From an uncultured Ferrovum sp. (GTDB lineage Bacteria; Pseudomonadota; Gammaproteobacteria; Burkholderiales; Ferrovaceae): a stretch of DNA of 64,000 nucleotides. Position numbers and translations under genes: made by a program. This document shows, piece by piece, positions 45,431 to 57,800 of the stretch. Where the stretch lies: the NCBI GenBank assembly GCA_903867885.1, contig CAIPTD010000041.1, forward strand, positions 1-64,000. Reading direction: 5' to 3'. The notes beneath the pieces were generated by a model. That model ran no database searches. It was not told the origin of the DNA and saw nothing but the letters and a program-made list of their open reading frames with translations. The stretch's first letter is position 1; each line of letters begins with the position of its first letter.

Positions 45431-48400
45431 GCGCTCTTACTCTCCTCGCGGGTGTCATCACCCATCATACGAACGGCTTCTTCCAGATCCACCGCAACCA
45501 TGCGTGATACCCCCGATTCTGCCATGGTAATTCCAACCAAGTGCTGCGCCATCTCCATTGCAATGCGGTTATGCGAAATAAACAGGAACTGCGTGGTCTC
45601 TGCCATCTTTTTAACCAGCCGAGCATAGCGCTCGGTATTTGCGTCATCGAGTGGCGCATCCACCTCATCTAGCAAACAGAAAGGGGCAGGATTGAGCTGG
45701 AACAGTGAGAATACCAGTGCCAGTGCCGAAAGCGCTTTCTCACCGCCGGAAAGCAAATGAATAGAGCTGGTTTTTTTACCGGGTGGCTGGGCAATGACAA
45801 GCACCCCTGCATCCAGAATTTCTTCACCGGTCAGTTCAATCCTCGCCTGCCCTCCACCGAATAAGGTGGGGAATAATTCGCTGAAACTGGCATTGACACG
45901 ATCAAAAGTATTGCGCAAGAGTTCGCGTGTTTCTCGATCAATCTTACGCATCGCGCTTTCAAGTGTCTCGGTGGCTTCTTTTAAATCGGCGACTTGGGCA
46001 TCGAGGAAATTCTTTCGCTCTTGCGAAGTTTCAAGTTCTGCAAGAGCGGCAAGATTAACGGGCCCGAGTGCAGTCATTGATTTTTCGAGTTGAGAAATTT
46101 CAGTTGCCAATCCTGTGGTCTTGCCGCGCGCTTCAAGTTGTTCTTTTAGCTTAAGCTCATCGGCTTCGCGGTCCAACAAGGCTTGTGCTGCAGTCTCAAA
46201 ATGTATGCGCGCTTCTTGCTCTTTCAATCGCAAATCTTGCATGCGATCCCGCAAAGGGATCAGCGTCTGTTCAGCACCGGCTCTGGTTTTGTCATGCTCA
46301 TGTACGGCCGCAGCCAGACCATCAGATTCTGCACGCGCAGCCAGCAAAACCGCTTCTCGCTCAGAACGTAATAGCAATAAGCCTTGTAGCTTATCTTCTA
46401 GTTCAGCCGGATTAATAGCCTGAATCTCTTGATATAACGAGAGCTGTTGGGGATCACGCTGTTGCAAGCGCTGTTCTATTTGCTGTCGTGACTGGCGTGA
46501 ATTACTCAAACGCTCTTGTGCTGTTCTTTCCAAAAACGAGGCTTCTTGTTGGGCCTTCTCATCTGACTGCACGGCCAAACGCACCATCTCGAGGGCTTGG
46601 CTTGCTTCCCGCCATGCGATTTCTCGGGCTTGCAATGCACGTTGCTGATCCTGAATAGACTGTTCAAGTTGCTGCAGTTGCTCTGTTTGTTCTAAACGAC
46701 GCTGATGTTCTGCTTTCTGAGCGCTTTGAATTTCTTCGAGATCTCTATCGAGTTCACGCTTACGTTGCTGATAGCGATCTGCAAGCCCATTTAATCGTGT
46801 GCGCTCCACTTCAAATTGATGCTGTTGATTTCGGATAGCACTCAAAGAAGCTTGAGCTGCTTCCAACTGATTTCGTAAAGATCTTGCACTGTTTTCTAAG
46901 TCAACCAAATGCTGACGACTGGCCTTGGCGATTTCTTCAAGAGGGCCCTGACGCATTTCGCAATCTTCAATTTCACGCGCGCGTGCGAGCGCTCCATGCA
47001 CTTCGGTTCGGGGTGAAAAAAAACGTAATAGCGTTGTAGTGAGGGCATGACCAGATTGGGTCACCATCACCTGTCCCGGAACCAAGCAGGAACGCCCCGC
47101 CATTGCAGCATCCAGATCGGGGACACAAATGGCATCTCGCATCCACTGATCCAGAACCGCATTGAGTTGTGGATTGAGCGCCCTCACTTTCGTACGTAAA
47201 GTAGGCCCGATCTCAGAAGCGTTCGATGCGCTTGGGGCTTGTACCTGACTGACCGCATCACCTGAATAAAAGCTTTGCCCACCAGCAGCAGGTTCGTCAC
47301 CCCAAACCCTTGCTTGATCTAAGCGCGCAAGTTCTACGGAGTTTAAACGCGCACCTAAGACGGCTTCTACCGCATCTTCCCAGCCGGCATCTACGCTGAT
47401 CCCTTGCCAAAAACGCGGGGCATCCATCAATCCTTGGCGCGACAAGAATGCCTGCGCATCACCGCGTTGAATGGCACGCGCTTGTAAAGCGGCTAGCGCT
47501 TCCATCTCAGCCACACAGCGTCGCAAAGCCCCTTCAGCATCTGTCACTTCAGCTCTAGCTGAAACAAGCTGAGCCTCAATGTGCTTGAGCGCAGAGCGGC
47601 GATGATCCACCTGACAATCCAAGATGTTGCCTTGGATTTCAGTATCCCTAACCAATACCGTTAAATGGCTTAACTTGCCAAGATCCGGCGCTTGTAAATT
47701 GCTACTCTCTTGCAGCGCCCGCGCAGCGCGTTCCTGCAATTGCTGGATCATGCGCTCGCTGTTGCGCAACTCACTTCGTGCTACCCCGGCACCTTGTTCT
47801 ATCCGGGCCAATTCTGCGCGAAGCGCGTTTAATTCTGTTTGCAAATCCTGACTACGACGCTCTGCAGGGGGCAGCGCTTCCTGATCCATCATCAGCCGCG
47901 CGCGCACATCTTGAACGCGCTGCGTAGCATCGGCTAGCGCTGTAATCAGCGAACGTTCACGGTCTTCTTCCTGGTTCAGGCTTTGCTTATCCTGCTCTAC
48001 TTCTTGCTGGATCTGACTGCGTTGTGCCTCCAGTCGTGCACGTGTTGAGCGCATATTTTCCAAACGCTGGCGCAATTGACCCAATTCTGAGTCAACTTCA
48101 TACATGCGCCCCGCATGATGTTGCATGGCGTCGTTAGAAACTTGCTGAGCTTGGCGAGACTGTTCGGTGAGTCGCTCGGCCTCGCGAAGTTGGGCTGTGA
48201 CGCCCTCGATGTCTGTCTGATTGCGTTCAATATCCAGTTGAGCCCGCTGACGCGACGCTTCGGCTTCAGTGCGCTTTACGAGGAGCTGCAAGTCTTGCAG
48301 CAAAGTACTGTGTTGGCGTAACGCATTAAACTGTGCGGCCACTTCCGCTTGGCTTTGTAGGGTTTGAATGCGATTTTCGAGTTCTTTTTGCACATCCTCT

Positions 48401-48981
48401 GTGCGGGCCAAATGTTGACGGCTATCCGCCAAGCGCGATTCTGTTTCACGCCTTCTTTCACGGTATTTTGAGATCCCTGCAGCTTCTTCCAGAAAAACGC
48501 GAATTTCTTCGGGCTTGGATTCGATGATCCGCGAGATCATTCCTTGTTCAACAATGGCATAGGCTCTGGGCCCTAGGCCTGTCCCTAGGAAAATATCCTG
48601 CACATCGCGACGGCGCACATGCAGATTATTAATGAAGTACTGAGAATCTCCGTCCCGCGTGAGAACCCTGCGCACCGAGAGCTCAGCGTATTGGCTCCAT
48701 TGCCCAGGGGCGCGCCCTTCAGCGTTATCAAACAACAGCTCTACACTGGCTCGGCCTTGAGGCTTTCTTGTGGTTGTTCCACCAAAGATCACGTCCTGCA
48801 TGGTTTCACCGCGCAGATGCTTGGCCGATGATTCGCCCAGCACCCAGCGAACGGCATCAATCACATTGGATTTACCGCAACCGTTCGGACCCACGACACC
48901 AACCAAACGGCCGGCAACCGGGATCACCGTTGGCTCTGCGAAGGACTTAAAACCAGCAAGTTTGATGGACTTTAGATGCAA
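45427..48981 (-). CDS. smc: Chromosome segregation protein SMC
   Basis: Walker A VGPNGCGKSNVIDAVRWVLGE; LSGGEKALSALALVFSLFQLNPAPFCLLDEVDAPLDDAN; coiled coils and hinge. Confidence 0.98.
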
Positions 48982-49039
48982 TTTAACCAGCTAAGACTAG
49001 AATAGTAGGATTTTACCCGATTCTTAGGACGCCTTCCCA

Positions 49040-49498
49040 ATGAGTACACGTAAGCCTGCCCCTGTTAAAGCAAAACCAAGCAAAAAGCTAGACACCTTTC
49101 CGAGCCCAAGTCCAGAAAGGGATTTTGTGATTCATATGGAAATGCCGGAGTTCACCTGCCTGTGCCCCCTAACAGGACAACCCGACTTTGCTCACTTCAC
49201 ACTGGATTACATTCCCAACAAGAAATGTGTAGAACTCAAGAGCTTAAAAATGTACATGTGGTCCTATAGAGACGAAGGCGCGTTTCATGAAGCCGTGACG
49301 AACCGAATTCTAGATGATCTCGTAGCAGCAACCGCTCCTCGCTATATGCGCTTAACAGCACGTTGGTATGTGCGTGGCGGAATTTTCACCAACGTAGTCG
49401 TAGATCACCGCGCTAAAGGATGGAATCCTGCACCTGTTGTTGATCTCCCTGCTTTTCCCTCAGAATCTCCTATTCGAGCCCACGCCTCCTCGCTATGA
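49040..49498 (+). CDS. queF: NADPH-dependent 7-cyano-7-deazaguanine reductase
   Basis: [48 protein letters not shown]. Confidence 0.96.
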   Translation: MSTRKPAPVKAKPSKKLDTFPSPSPERDFVIHMEMPEFTCLCPLTGQPDFAHFTLDYIPNKKCVELKSLKMYMWSYRDEGAFHEAVTNRILDDLVAATAPRYMRLTARWYVRGGIFTNVVVDHRAKGWNPAPVVDLPAFPSESPIRAHASSL

Positions 49499-50691
49499 AC
49501 CCGCGTCTTGATCTATTGCAACCCTATCCCTTTGAGCGCCTTCGTGCTCTTTTAAAGGTTTGCCAAGCCCCCTCCAATCTGAAAGGGATCCAACTATCCA
49601 TTGGTGAACCGCGTCATGCCGCTCCCGGATTTGTGCGTCAAGCACTATGCGATCACCTTGATGGGCTTTCCAATTATCCGGCTACCATCGGACGCGAGGA
49701 TCTGAGGCAAACAATCAGTCAATGGCTAGAATCGCGCTTTCGTTTGTCAGGCTTAGATGCCGCTACACAGGTCATCCCTACTTTAGGAAGCCGAGAAGCA
49801 TTATTTTCTTTGGCCCAATCCGTATTAAACCCCGAAGAACAAGACGCACTGGTTCTGTGCCCTAATCCCTTCTATCAAATCTATGAAGGCGCTGCATTGC
49901 TGGCAGGTGCCAAGCCTTGGTTTATCAATGCAGATCCCCAACAAGGCTATACCCTTCCATGGCAAACCATCCCCAATGCGATTTGGGAGCGGGTGCGTAT
50001 GGTGTATACCTGCTCGCCTGGCAACCCCACCGGCGTGGTGATGACGCTTGAAGAATGGCGCTATTTGTTTCAGCAATCGGACCGTTATGGATTTGTGATT
50101 GCAGCAGATGAGTGCTACAGCGAAATTTACAGCGATGCAGCGCAGCCTCCTTTGGGGGCACTAGAAGCAGCCCACCGCCTAGGCCGCCGTGACTTTAAGA
50201 ATCTAGTCATACTCGGGAGCTTATCCAAACGCTCTAATCTTCCCGGTCTGCGCTCAGGTTACGCTGCAGGCGACGTCGACATCATGCGCCGCTTTACCTT
50301 GTACAGAACCTATCACGGCAGCGCCATGAGTCCCTCAGTGCAGATGGCGAGCATGGCTGCTTGGCAAGATGAGATTCATGTCATTGAGAATAGGCGGCAA
50401 TACCGCGAGAAATTCATTGCTTTTCGCGATATTCTTGCAGATGTTTTACCCTTGGAAATGCCTGCTGCAGGCTTTTACTACTGGGCCAAAACACCCATCG
50501 ATGACCAAGCTTTTGTACAAAAACTATTCTCTGAACAGCATGTAACCCTACTCCCAGGGAGTCTGCTTGCCCGAGAGGCGCATGGAACCAATCCTGGCTT
50601 GAATCATGTTCGGATTGCCCTTGTGGGTTCAATAGAAGAAACCTGCGAAGCAGCAGCAAGAATCAAAACCTGCTTACTCAGTCTCAAATAA
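49495..50691 (+). CDS. dapC: Succinyldiaminopimelate transaminase
   Basis: Class I/II aminotransferase; [25 protein letters not shown]-lysine motif; adjacent to dapD. Confidence 0.92.
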   Translation: MNPRLDLLQPYPFERLRALLKVCQAPSNLKGIQLSIGEPRHAAPGFVRQALCDHLDGLSNYPATIGREDLRQTISQWLESRFRLSGLDAATQVIPTLGSREALFSLAQSVLNPEEQDALVLCPNPFYQIYEGAALLAGAKPWFINADPQQGYTLPWQTIPNAIWERVRMVYTCSPGNPTGVVMTLEEWRYLFQQSDRYGFVIAADECYSEIYSDAAQPPLGALEAAHRLGRRDFKNLVILGSLSKRSNLPGLRSGYAAGDVDIMRRFTLYRTYHGSAMSPSVQMASMAAWQDEIHVIENRRQYREKFIAFRDILADVLPLEMPAAGFYYWAKTPIDDQAFVQKLFSEQHVTLLPGSLLAREAHGTNPGLNHVRIALVGSIEETCEAAARIKTCLLSLK

Positions 50692-50751
50692 AAATGTAAT
50701 TCACAATTTTAATCACTACCCACTGACCGCTTTTAAAGAGGAATACAAGCC

Positions 50752-51573
50752 ATGCAGAACCTTCAAAATACCATCGATGAAGCATTTGAACACCGCCAAG
50801 ATTTTTCACCTTTAAATGCCCCCAAAGATTTATTAGAGGCTGTTGAAACAGTGATCGCGGGCTTAGATGCGGGCACCCTGAGAGTTGCCGAAAAAACCAA
50901 TGGCGAATGGCATACCCACCAGTGGATTAAAAAAGCGGTATTGCTGTCGTTCCGTCTGCGCGATAACGGCTTGATGGAAGGGGGCGAAACCCGCTATTGG
51001 GACAAAGTTGAGAGTAAATTTGCGCGGTACAGCCCTGAAGATTTCAAAGCAGGTGGGTTCCGCGTTGTTCCTCCTGCAGCGGCACGTCGTGGCGCTTTTA
51101 TTGCCCGCAATGCAGTGCTGATGCCTTCTTACGTCAATATTGGCGCCTATGTAGATGAAGGGACCATGGTGGATACGTGGGCTACAGTGGGTTCCTGTGC
51201 GCAAATTGGTAAGAACGTACACTTATCAGGTGGAGTGGGGATTGGCGGGGTGTTAGAACCTGTTCAAGCCAACCCTACCATAATTGAAGATAATTGCTTT
51301 ATTGGCGCCCGCTCTGAAGTGGTAGAAGGCGTCATTGTGGGTGAAGGCTCAGTGATTTCAATGGGTGTGTATATCGGTGTGAGCACCAAGATTTATGATC
51401 GCGAAACGGGCTCGGTCACCTATGGCCATATTCCTCCTGGTTCGGTGGTGGTGTCGGGTAACTTACCGGCAGCGGATGGCAGCCATAGTCTGTACTGCGC
51501 CGTCATCGTTAAAAAAGTAGATGCAAAGACCCGCGCCAAAACAAGCATCAATGAATTGTTACGCGGTGACTAA
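50752..51573 (+). CDS. dapD: Tetrahydrodipicolinate N-succinyltransferase
   Basis: Left-handed beta-helix hexapeptide repeats; [25 protein letters not shown]. Confidence 0.96.
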   Translation: MQNLQNTIDEAFEHRQDFSPLNAPKDLLEAVETVIAGLDAGTLRVAEKTNGEWHTHQWIKKAVLLSFRLRDNGLMEGGETRYWDKVESKFARYSPEDFKAGGFRVVPPAAARRGAFIARNAVLMPSYVNIGAYVDEGTMVDTWATVGSCAQIGKNVHLSGGVGIGGVLEPVQANPTIIEDNCFIGARSEVVEGVIVGEGSVISMGVYIGVSTKIYDRETGSVTYGHIPPGSVVVSGNLPAADGSHSLYCAVIVKKVDAKTRAKTSINELLRGD

Positions 51574-51593
51574 ACTGCTTTCAAGCGCTGCGC

Positions 51594-53333
51594 TTAGGGC
51601 AATCGATACGCCCTGAGCGCAGAACGGGTGGGACGATCGGTATAAAACGGAGCGCCAAATAATTTGGTATAGGCGGGATGGCGCCTAGCATCCCAACCCG
51701 AAACCAATACAATATATTGATGCCCGGCTGCTTCAAAGCACATCACACCGCCGGCATAGCCTGAGGCGGAAGAATCACTCCAAAGTTTGCGGCCTGTCCC
51801 AGCATGCAGTGCTTGCAGGGTGCCGCGCCCATCGGCAACAAACACCAGATCACCCGATGTGGCCAAGATACTTGCAAGTGGAGGCTCAGGAAAATCGACT
51901 GACCAAACTTTAGACCCCGTGATCGGATCACGGGCATCAAGATGCCCGCGAGCACGCTCATTAGGAGGGGGAACTGGAGTCACCTTACCCCCCAGAAAAG
52001 CATCTTTTGTAGAAGGATCTGTGTTTGCAGGATCATCCAACGAAACATCCATACACCATTCTGCTGCTACTTTATAAAGCAGACCAGTCTTGGGGCTAAA
52101 CGCCCCCGGAAGACCAGGAAAAGCGCCGTCAACGTAGGGACACAAGCCTTTTTGCTCTCCCATATTAAAGTCTTTACGCTCTTTTAAAGCCCCACTAGTT
52201 CGATCAATGCCCCGCACAAAATTGATATTTTTACTGGCCTCCCAAATGCGCAATAGATGCAGGTCGGTTCCGTATACAAAAACATATCCAGTGCGATTGG
52301 GATGAACAATGTAACGCACTCCTTTGCGCTCTATCAGCAAGGCCTCGCTTTGCGCACTATCCCGCACCCAAGCTTCATGCGGCATTTCTTGATGCCAAAA
52401 GCGTATTTCTCCGTTGACAGGATCGATACCTATCAGACCAGCCGAATAAAGATTGTTACCTGGTCGTAAACCATGAGTTTTAAAATTAGAACCCGCAGAA
52501 TCAAAGAGCGGATAGGGACTCCCCGTTCCCCAATACAATGTCCCCGTTCTTTCGTCATAAGCGCCAGGCATCGCTGCTGGAACGCCTGCTCCTTCACTCT
52601 GCTGAGAGGCAGAATGCGTTGAGGTCCATGTATCGATAGCGTTCCATCTTCCCTGTAACCCCTCCGCATGTGGGCCTCCTACCAAATCTAAACGCCATAC
52701 TTCAGCACCCGTTTTAGTATCCAGGCCGATCAGTTCACCCTGTTCGCCACTTGATGGGGTAGTTCCCATCACCAGGCGATCTCGTGCAATCAAAGGCGGC
52801 CCATTTAAGCTACTTTTACGCGATCCTTTTGGCCATACGCGCACATCCCATCGAACACTGCCGTCTTTAAGATTGAAGGCGATCACACGGCCACTCGCGC
52901 CTGCAAAAAATAGCACACCTTGATCAATGGCCAGGCCTCGACAGCCGCTATTGAGCTGCACGATTGATTCGCCTATTTCAGACACTTTAGTGCGCCATTT
53001 CACTTTTCCGCTGGCCCCATCCAACACCCAGATGTGTTCCGCCTCGGTGCAATAGGCCAGCAAACCGCCGGCAGCAACCGGAAACCCGGTAATTTCTTGA
53101 GTAGAATTATCTGGCTCATGTGACCAAGCGCTACGCAATTGACCCACGTTAGTCAAATTAATCTCATTTAACGCACTGAAATGCCAGCCTGACAGCCCAC
53201 CATGCAGGCTCAACCAATCCTGTTGCGCGGCCAAGGAACTGAGTGGCACCAAGGCCATCAAGATCAAAGCAAGAATGGCGTGCCTCATGGAGAGGGTTAT
53301 CCCGAGACGCTGTGATGAGAAAAAATAATTCAT
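51594..53333 (-). CDS. PQQ-binding-like beta-propeller dehydrogenase-related exported protein
   Basis: Signal peptide; repeated propeller blades (IWVLDGASGKVKWRTKV; LIGLDTKTGAEVWRLDLV; LQALHAGTGRKLWSDSSASGYAGGVMCFEAAGHQYIVLVSG). Alternative start at 53288. Confidence 0.85.
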   Translation of the reverse strand: MNYFFSSQRLGITLSMRHAILALILMALVPLSSLAAQQDWLSLHGGLSGWHFSALNEINLTNVGQLRSAWSHEPDNSTQEITGFPVAAGGLLAYCTEAEHIWVLDGASGKVKWRTKVSEIGESIVQLNSGCRGLAIDQGVLFFAGASGRVIAFNLKDGSVRWDVRVWPKGSRKSSLNGPPLIARDRLVMGTTPSSGEQGELIGLDTKTGAEVWRLDLVGGPHAEGLQGRWNAIDTWTSTHSASQQSEGAGVPAAMPGAYDERTGTLYWGTGSPYPLFDSAGSNFKTHGLRPGNNLYSAGLIGIDPVNGEIRFWHQEMPHEAWVRDSAQSEALLIERKGVRYIVHPNRTGYVFVYGTDLHLLRIWEASKNINFVRGIDRTSGALKERKDFNMGEQKGLCPYVDGAFPGLPGAFSPKTGLLYKVAAEWCMDVSLDDPANTDPSTKDAFLGGKVTPVPPPNERARGHLDARDPITGSKVWSVDFPEPPLASILATSGDLVFVADGRGTLQALHAGTGRKLWSDSSASGYAGGVMCFEAAGHQYIVLVSGWDARRHPAYTKLFGAPFYTDRPTRSALRAYRLP

Positions 53334-53385
53334 GATGTTTTAGAAACTAACAGACAGAACACGAAGGCAGCAACCCCATAAACGA

Positions 53386-54582
53386 ATGAATCCTCTACAA
53401 TCTCGGGCTATGACCTTCTATCACCCTACTGTTGAACTCGCGATGGAGTTGATCCGTCGGCCCTCTGTCACCCCAGATGATGGGGGCTGTCAGGACTATA
53501 TTTCGCAGCGGCTTGCCCCGCTGGGTTTCATTGCAGAAACCATCGAAACAGGGGGCGTCAAAAATGTCTGGCTTCGACGGGGTCATGAGGCTCCTCTTTT
53601 GGTGTTTGCGGGTCATACCGATGTTGTGCCCACTGGCCCCGAATCCGCTTGGCTTAGCCCCCCCTTCGAACCCACGATCAAAGATGGCTTGTTGTATGGT
53701 CGCGGAAGTGCAGATATGAAATCCTCCTTGGCCGCATTTGTGGTGGCCATTGAAGAGGCGTTGCATGAGCAAGCTGACTTACCCGGATCGATTGCGTTGT
53801 TGCTGACCTCTGACGAAGAAGGCCCGGCAAGAGATGGCACGGTGCGGGTGATAGAAAAACTGCAAGCCCGCCATGAAACCATTGACTACTGCGTGGTAGG
53901 GGAACCTACTTGTGTGAGTCGTCTAGGCGATACCATCAAAAACGGACGCCGAGGTTCATTGAGTGGTCGGTTAACAGTGAAAGGGATACAAGGCCATGTG
54001 GCTTACCCGCATCTTGCACGCAACCCCATTCACGACATGGCCCCAGCTTTAAGCGAACTCGCCTCGATACAGTGGGATGAAGCAAACGAACACTTTCCAG
54101 CCACGACTTTTCAGGTATCCAATATTCATGGCGGAACAGGAGCAGGAAATGTTATTCCAGGTACGGTAGAACTCCTGTTTAATTTCCGCTATTCCACTGC
54201 AAGCCCTGCCGAACAACTGCAAACCCAAACTGCAGATATTTTAAAACGCCACGGGCTGGAGTTTGATTTGGATTGGGATCACGGCGCACAGCCTTTCCTG
54301 ACAGAGCGCGGTGCATTAGTCGACGCCCTGCGCGATAGTATTCGCACTGTCACCGGACTAAAAGCCGAAGTATCCACAACGGGCGGAACATCTGATGGGC
54401 GCTTCATTTCGCGCTGGTGTCGCGAAGTGGTGGAGTTTGGCCCGATCAACGCCACGATTCATCAAATCAATGAACACGTTCGCGCTCAGGACTTGGCGCC
54501 GCTTACAGAAATTTATGTCGGGCTGATTGAGCGTCTGCTTGGGAAACCACTGGAGGATGAGGAACAGGATGACGAAGAGTGA
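53386..54582 (+). CDS. dapE: Succinyl-diaminopimelate desuccinylase
   Basis: [42 protein letters not shown]; start may be 53410. Confidence 0.95.
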   Translation: MNPLQSRAMTFYHPTVELAMELIRRPSVTPDDGGCQDYISQRLAPLGFIAETIETGGVKNVWLRRGHEAPLLVFAGHTDVVPTGPESAWLSPPFEPTIKDGLLYGRGSADMKSSLAAFVVAIEEALHEQADLPGSIALLLTSDEEGPARDGTVRVIEKLQARHETIDYCVVGEPTCVSRLGDTIKNGRRGSLSGRLTVKGIQGHVAYPHLARNPIHDMAPALSELASIQWDEANEHFPATTFQVSNIHGGTGAGNVIPGTVELLFNFRYSTASPAEQLQTQTADILKRHGLEFDLDWDHGAQPFLTERGALVDALRDSIRTVTGLKAEVSTTGGTSDGRFISRWCREVVEFGPINATIHQINEHVRAQDLAPLTEIYVGLIERLLGKPLEDEEQDDEE

Positions 54583-55483
54583 ACCTCTAATCTGGGAAGA
54601 GGCCATTGAAACGCTTCAAACCGCGCGCGATTTCATCCGCTTTGGTGCTACACGCTTTATGCGCGCAGACCTGTTTTTTGGTCACGGCTTTCCTGATGCA
54701 TTAAGCGAAAGCCGCTATCTCGTGTCGTATGCCTTGCAACTCAATGTAAGCCAATCTGAACAATGGTTGGATGCCAAACTGACTGCCTCAGAATGTGCTC
54801 AAGTTCTCGATTTGCTTAAACTTCGCTGCAATAGCCGTCAGCCTGCAGCTTATTTAACCGGCGAAGCATGGATTGCAGGCTTTCGCTTTCGCGTAGACCC
54901 GCGCACGATTGTGCCTCGCTCTTTGATTGCTGAGTTACTCGAGGACGAAGCACTCGCTCCGTGGCTGGACATTGCCAGCACGCAGCGCATCGCCGATATT
55001 TGTACGGGTGGTGCTTCACTCGCCATTCTCTTAGCCTTGCTTGCTCCCGACGCTGAGGTCGATGCTGTTGATCTTTCTACCGAAGCATTAGAGGTGGCAG
55101 AACTCAATGTCTCCGACTACCACATGCAATCTCGTGTGCATTTATTGCATGGCGACTTGCTGCATCCCTTATCCGGAAACTATGACTTGATCATTTCTAA
55201 TCCACCGTATGTGGATGCAGATGCAATGGCAAGCCTGCCAGCCGAATATCGCACCGAGCCCGTGATGTCATTGGAAAGCGGGGAGGATGGTTTAGATCAC
55301 GCCCGAGCATTAATTACGGGGGCAGCAGACTACCTCAGTAGCAACGGCATTTTGATGGTGGAAATCGGCCACCAACGTGCTAACCTGGAACTCTGTTTTC
55401 CCGACCTGCCCTTTACTTGGCTCGAGTCGCGGGACGGGGGGACCTACGTTTTTGTGCTCCGCCAGCAGGATTTGGGGGCTTGA
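54569..55483 (+). CDS. prmB: Ribosomal protein uL3 glutamine methyltransferase
   Basis: [17 protein letters not shown] and NPPY motif ([25 protein letters not shown]). ORF opens at 54527; start adjusted to MTKSEP. Confidence 0.92.
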   Translation: MTKSEPLIWEEAIETLQTARDFIRFGATRFMRADLFFGHGFPDALSESRYLVSYALQLNVSQSEQWLDAKLTASECAQVLDLLKLRCNSRQPAAYLTGEAWIAGFRFRVDPRTIVPRSLIAELLEDEALAPWLDIASTQRIADICTGGASLAILLALLAPDAEVDAVDLSTEALEVAELNVSDYHMQSRVHLLHGDLLHPLSGNYDLIISNPPYVDADAMASLPAEYRTEPVMSLESGEDGLDHARALITGAADYLSSNGILMVEIGHQRANLELCFPDLPFTWLESRDGGTYVFVLRQQDLGA

Positions 55484-56243
55484 TCAAGCCAGCCCACTGC
55501 ATGACTCGAGTGGTTTCAGTCACATCCAATTCTATCGTCTGACCACGTTTTAAACGGGGAGGCAGAGCAATAATGCCAAAGCGAACCCGCATCAGGCGGC
55601 TCACCGTAAAACCTATTGCTTCGAACATACGGCGTACCTCGCGATTACGCCCCTCACGCAAAATCACCTCATACCAATGATTTGCCCCCTCTCCACCGCG
55701 ATCTTCAATACGCTCAAACCATGCAGGGCCATCTTCTAACATGATCTCGCGGGTAGAGGCCACCATCTGCTCTTCGGTCAACTCTCCTAACACCCTCACC
55801 GCGTATTCACGCTCTACCTCAAAGCGAGGATGGGCAATTTGATTAGCCAACTCACCGCTTGTGGTGAAGACAAGCAAACCACTGGTATTAAAATCTAAAC
55901 GTCCAATCGCAATCCAACGCTGCCCGCGCAGTCTCGGAAGCTTTTGAAATACACTGGGGCGGCCCTCAGGATCATCGCGACTGACAATCTCACCCTCAGG
56001 TTTGTGATAAAGCAAAACACGGGGGAGCTTCACTTCTTCTGGTGCTTGCACACGCAAGCGACGATTACCGCTCTGGATCAAATCATTTTCTTGAACACGC
56101 GTTCCGGGCAACGCCACAACGCCATTCACCATTACCGCACCCGATTCCACCAAGGCATCCATTTCACGACGTGACCCCATCCCAGAGTCAGCCATAAATT
56201 TCTGCAGACGTATCCCTTCATTGGCCATATAGGGACTCTTCAT
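55413..56243 (-). CDS. rluB: 23S rRNA pseudouridine synthase RluB-like
   Basis: S4 domain; IGRLDFNTSGLLVFTTSGELANQIAHPRFEVEREY; REGRNREVRRMFEAIG. Confidence 0.93.
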   Translation of the reverse strand: MKSPYMANEGIRLQKFMADSGMGSRREMDALVESGAVMVNGVVALPGTRVQENDLIQSGNRRLRVQAPEEVKLPRVLLYHKPEGEIVSRDDPEGRPSVFQKLPRLRGQRWIAIGRLDFNTSGLLVFTTSGELANQIAHPRFEVEREYAVRVLGELTEEQMVASTREIMLEDGPAWFERIEDRGGEGANHWYEVILREGRNREVRRMFEAIGFTVSRLMRVRFGIIALPPRLKRGQTIELDVTETTRVMQWAGLIKPPNPAGGAQKRRSPRPATRAK

Positions 56244-56967
56244 TCATAGTGGTTTCCGATGTTTGCGGCGCATCTGTATGAGGCGCATCCGTTATTTCAG
56301 GCAAAGCGCCCTGTTCTATTTCAAGCGGACCCAATGCATCTTCCAGCACAGGGAGCGATTGAGGATCCGCCTCCAAGTCCGCAAGGGGAGGCAGTTCTTG
56401 TAAAGATCTGAGGCCCAAATCATCTAGCATACGTCGTGTTGTGCCAAATAGTTCAGGGCGCCCAGGTACTTCTCGATGGCCAATCACATCAATCCAACCC
56501 CTGGCCTCTAGAGCACGCAAAATTTGCGTAGAGACAGCCACCCCTCGAATATCTTCAATATCGCCGCGTGATACGGGCTGGCGATAAGCAATAATCGCCA
56601 AGGTCTCCATCACAGCACGTGAATAACGCGGAGGACGCTCTGGATGAAGCCGTGCAAGACGGGTTTGAACATCGGGTCGAGTTTGAAACCGCCAACCTGA
56701 GGCGACTTGAACGAGTACTAATCCTCGGTCATTCCACAACTCTCGCAATTCATCCAATAATCGCCGCAATACATCAGAAGGAATCTCTTCATCAAATAAT
56801 TTGCGCAACTGGCTCATGCTTAAAGGCTCTTGCGTTGCAAGCAAGGCGCCTTCGATCAGTCTCAAAGCTTGCTTGAGATCAATCACAGGCTCTGCGGTCT
56901 CGCTTGGAGAAGCGCTCTGCGTATCGCTGTGAGAATTCACCGACAAATCGGATTCGAGTGTACTCAT
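56218..56967 (-). CDS. scpB: Segregation and condensation protein B
   Basis: YSRAVMETLAIIAYRQPVSRGDIEDIRGVAVSTQILRALEARGWI...GRPELFGTT. Confidence 0.96.
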   Translation of the reverse strand: MSTLESDLSVNSHSDTQSASPSETAEPVIDLKQALRLIEGALLATQEPLSMSQLRKLFDEEIPSDVLRRLLDELRELWNDRGLVLVQVASGWRFQTRPDVQTRLARLHPERPPRYSRAVMETLAIIAYRQPVSRGDIEDIRGVAVSTQILRALEARGWIDVIGHREVPGRPELFGTTRRMLDDLGLRSLQELPPLADLEADPQSLPVLEDALGPLEIEQGALPEITDAPHTDAPQTSETTMNEESLYGQ

Positions 56968-57800
56968 GTTTTTTCAGCTAAACGAATATAAATGGGCGCG
57001 AAAACTTGATCCTGCATTAACTGCACCAACCCTTCTTTCACTAACTCCAGAAGAGCCACAAAATGCACCACCACGATGGGCACTGTAGCGCTCTTATCAA
57101 ACAAATGAACAAATTCAACAAATTGATGATCGGATAATTTCCGCAAAATAATCGTCATGTGCTCACGCACCGAGAGTTGCTCGCGGGTGATCTGATGATG
57201 ACGGTTCATGCGGGCACGTGCGAGTACGGCATACCATGCATCACGCAGTTCATCGGGATCAACTTCAGGCAATCGCGGCGATAAGTCTTCAATCATCTCT
57301 GCCGCAGCTGGCTGAAAATCGCGATGCAATCTTGGAATAGTATCCAAGGCCCGAGCAGCCAATTTGATGCGCTCGTACTCCAACAGTCGGCGCATGAGTT
57401 CTGCGCGAGGGTCTTCCCCTTCTTCATTACGCGCTGAAGGCGGGCGGGGAAGCAGCATACGCGATTTAATTTCTATCATGACCGCAGCCATCACTAAATA
57501 TTCAGCAGCCAATTCAAGACGGACGGTGCGCATGGCTTCAACGTACACCATGTACTGACGCGTGAGTTCTGCCATGGGGATATCTAAAATATCCAAGGCA
57601 TTCTTGCGGATTAAATACAACAGCAAGTCCAGCGGCCCCTCAAAACTCTCCAGAAAGATCTCTAGCGCCTCAGGGGGAATATATAAATCAGTTGGCAGCT
57701 CCAGCAAGGGCTGCCCACGAATCAAGGCTAGGCGCGGCGGCGCAGGGCTTTCTGTAACTTGAGACGGAAGAGCGACCTCATCGGTCAGCGCTGCACTCAC
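56964..57800 (-). CDS. scpA: Segregation and condensation protein A
   Basis: FEGPLDLLLYLIRKNALDILDIPMAELTRQYMVYVEAM. Confidence 0.96.
   Translation of the reverse strand: MSAALTDEVALPSQVTESPAPPRLALIRGQPLLELPTDLYIPPEALEIFLESFEGPLDLLLYLIRKNALDILDIPMAELTRQYMVYVEAMRTVRLELAAEYLVMAAVMIEIKSRMLLPRPPSARNEEGEDPRAELMRRLLEYERIKLAARALDTIPRLHRDFQPAAAEMIEDLSPRLPEVDPDELRDAWYAVLARARMNRHHQITREQLSVREHMTIILRKLSDHQFVEFVHLFDKSATVPIVVVHFVALLELVKEGLVQLMQDQVFAPIYIRLAEKT

Noticed and set aside
45794-46423. Ser/Ala-rich plus-strand ORFs within smc
   Set aside because: Antisense shadows of coiled-coil coding sequence.
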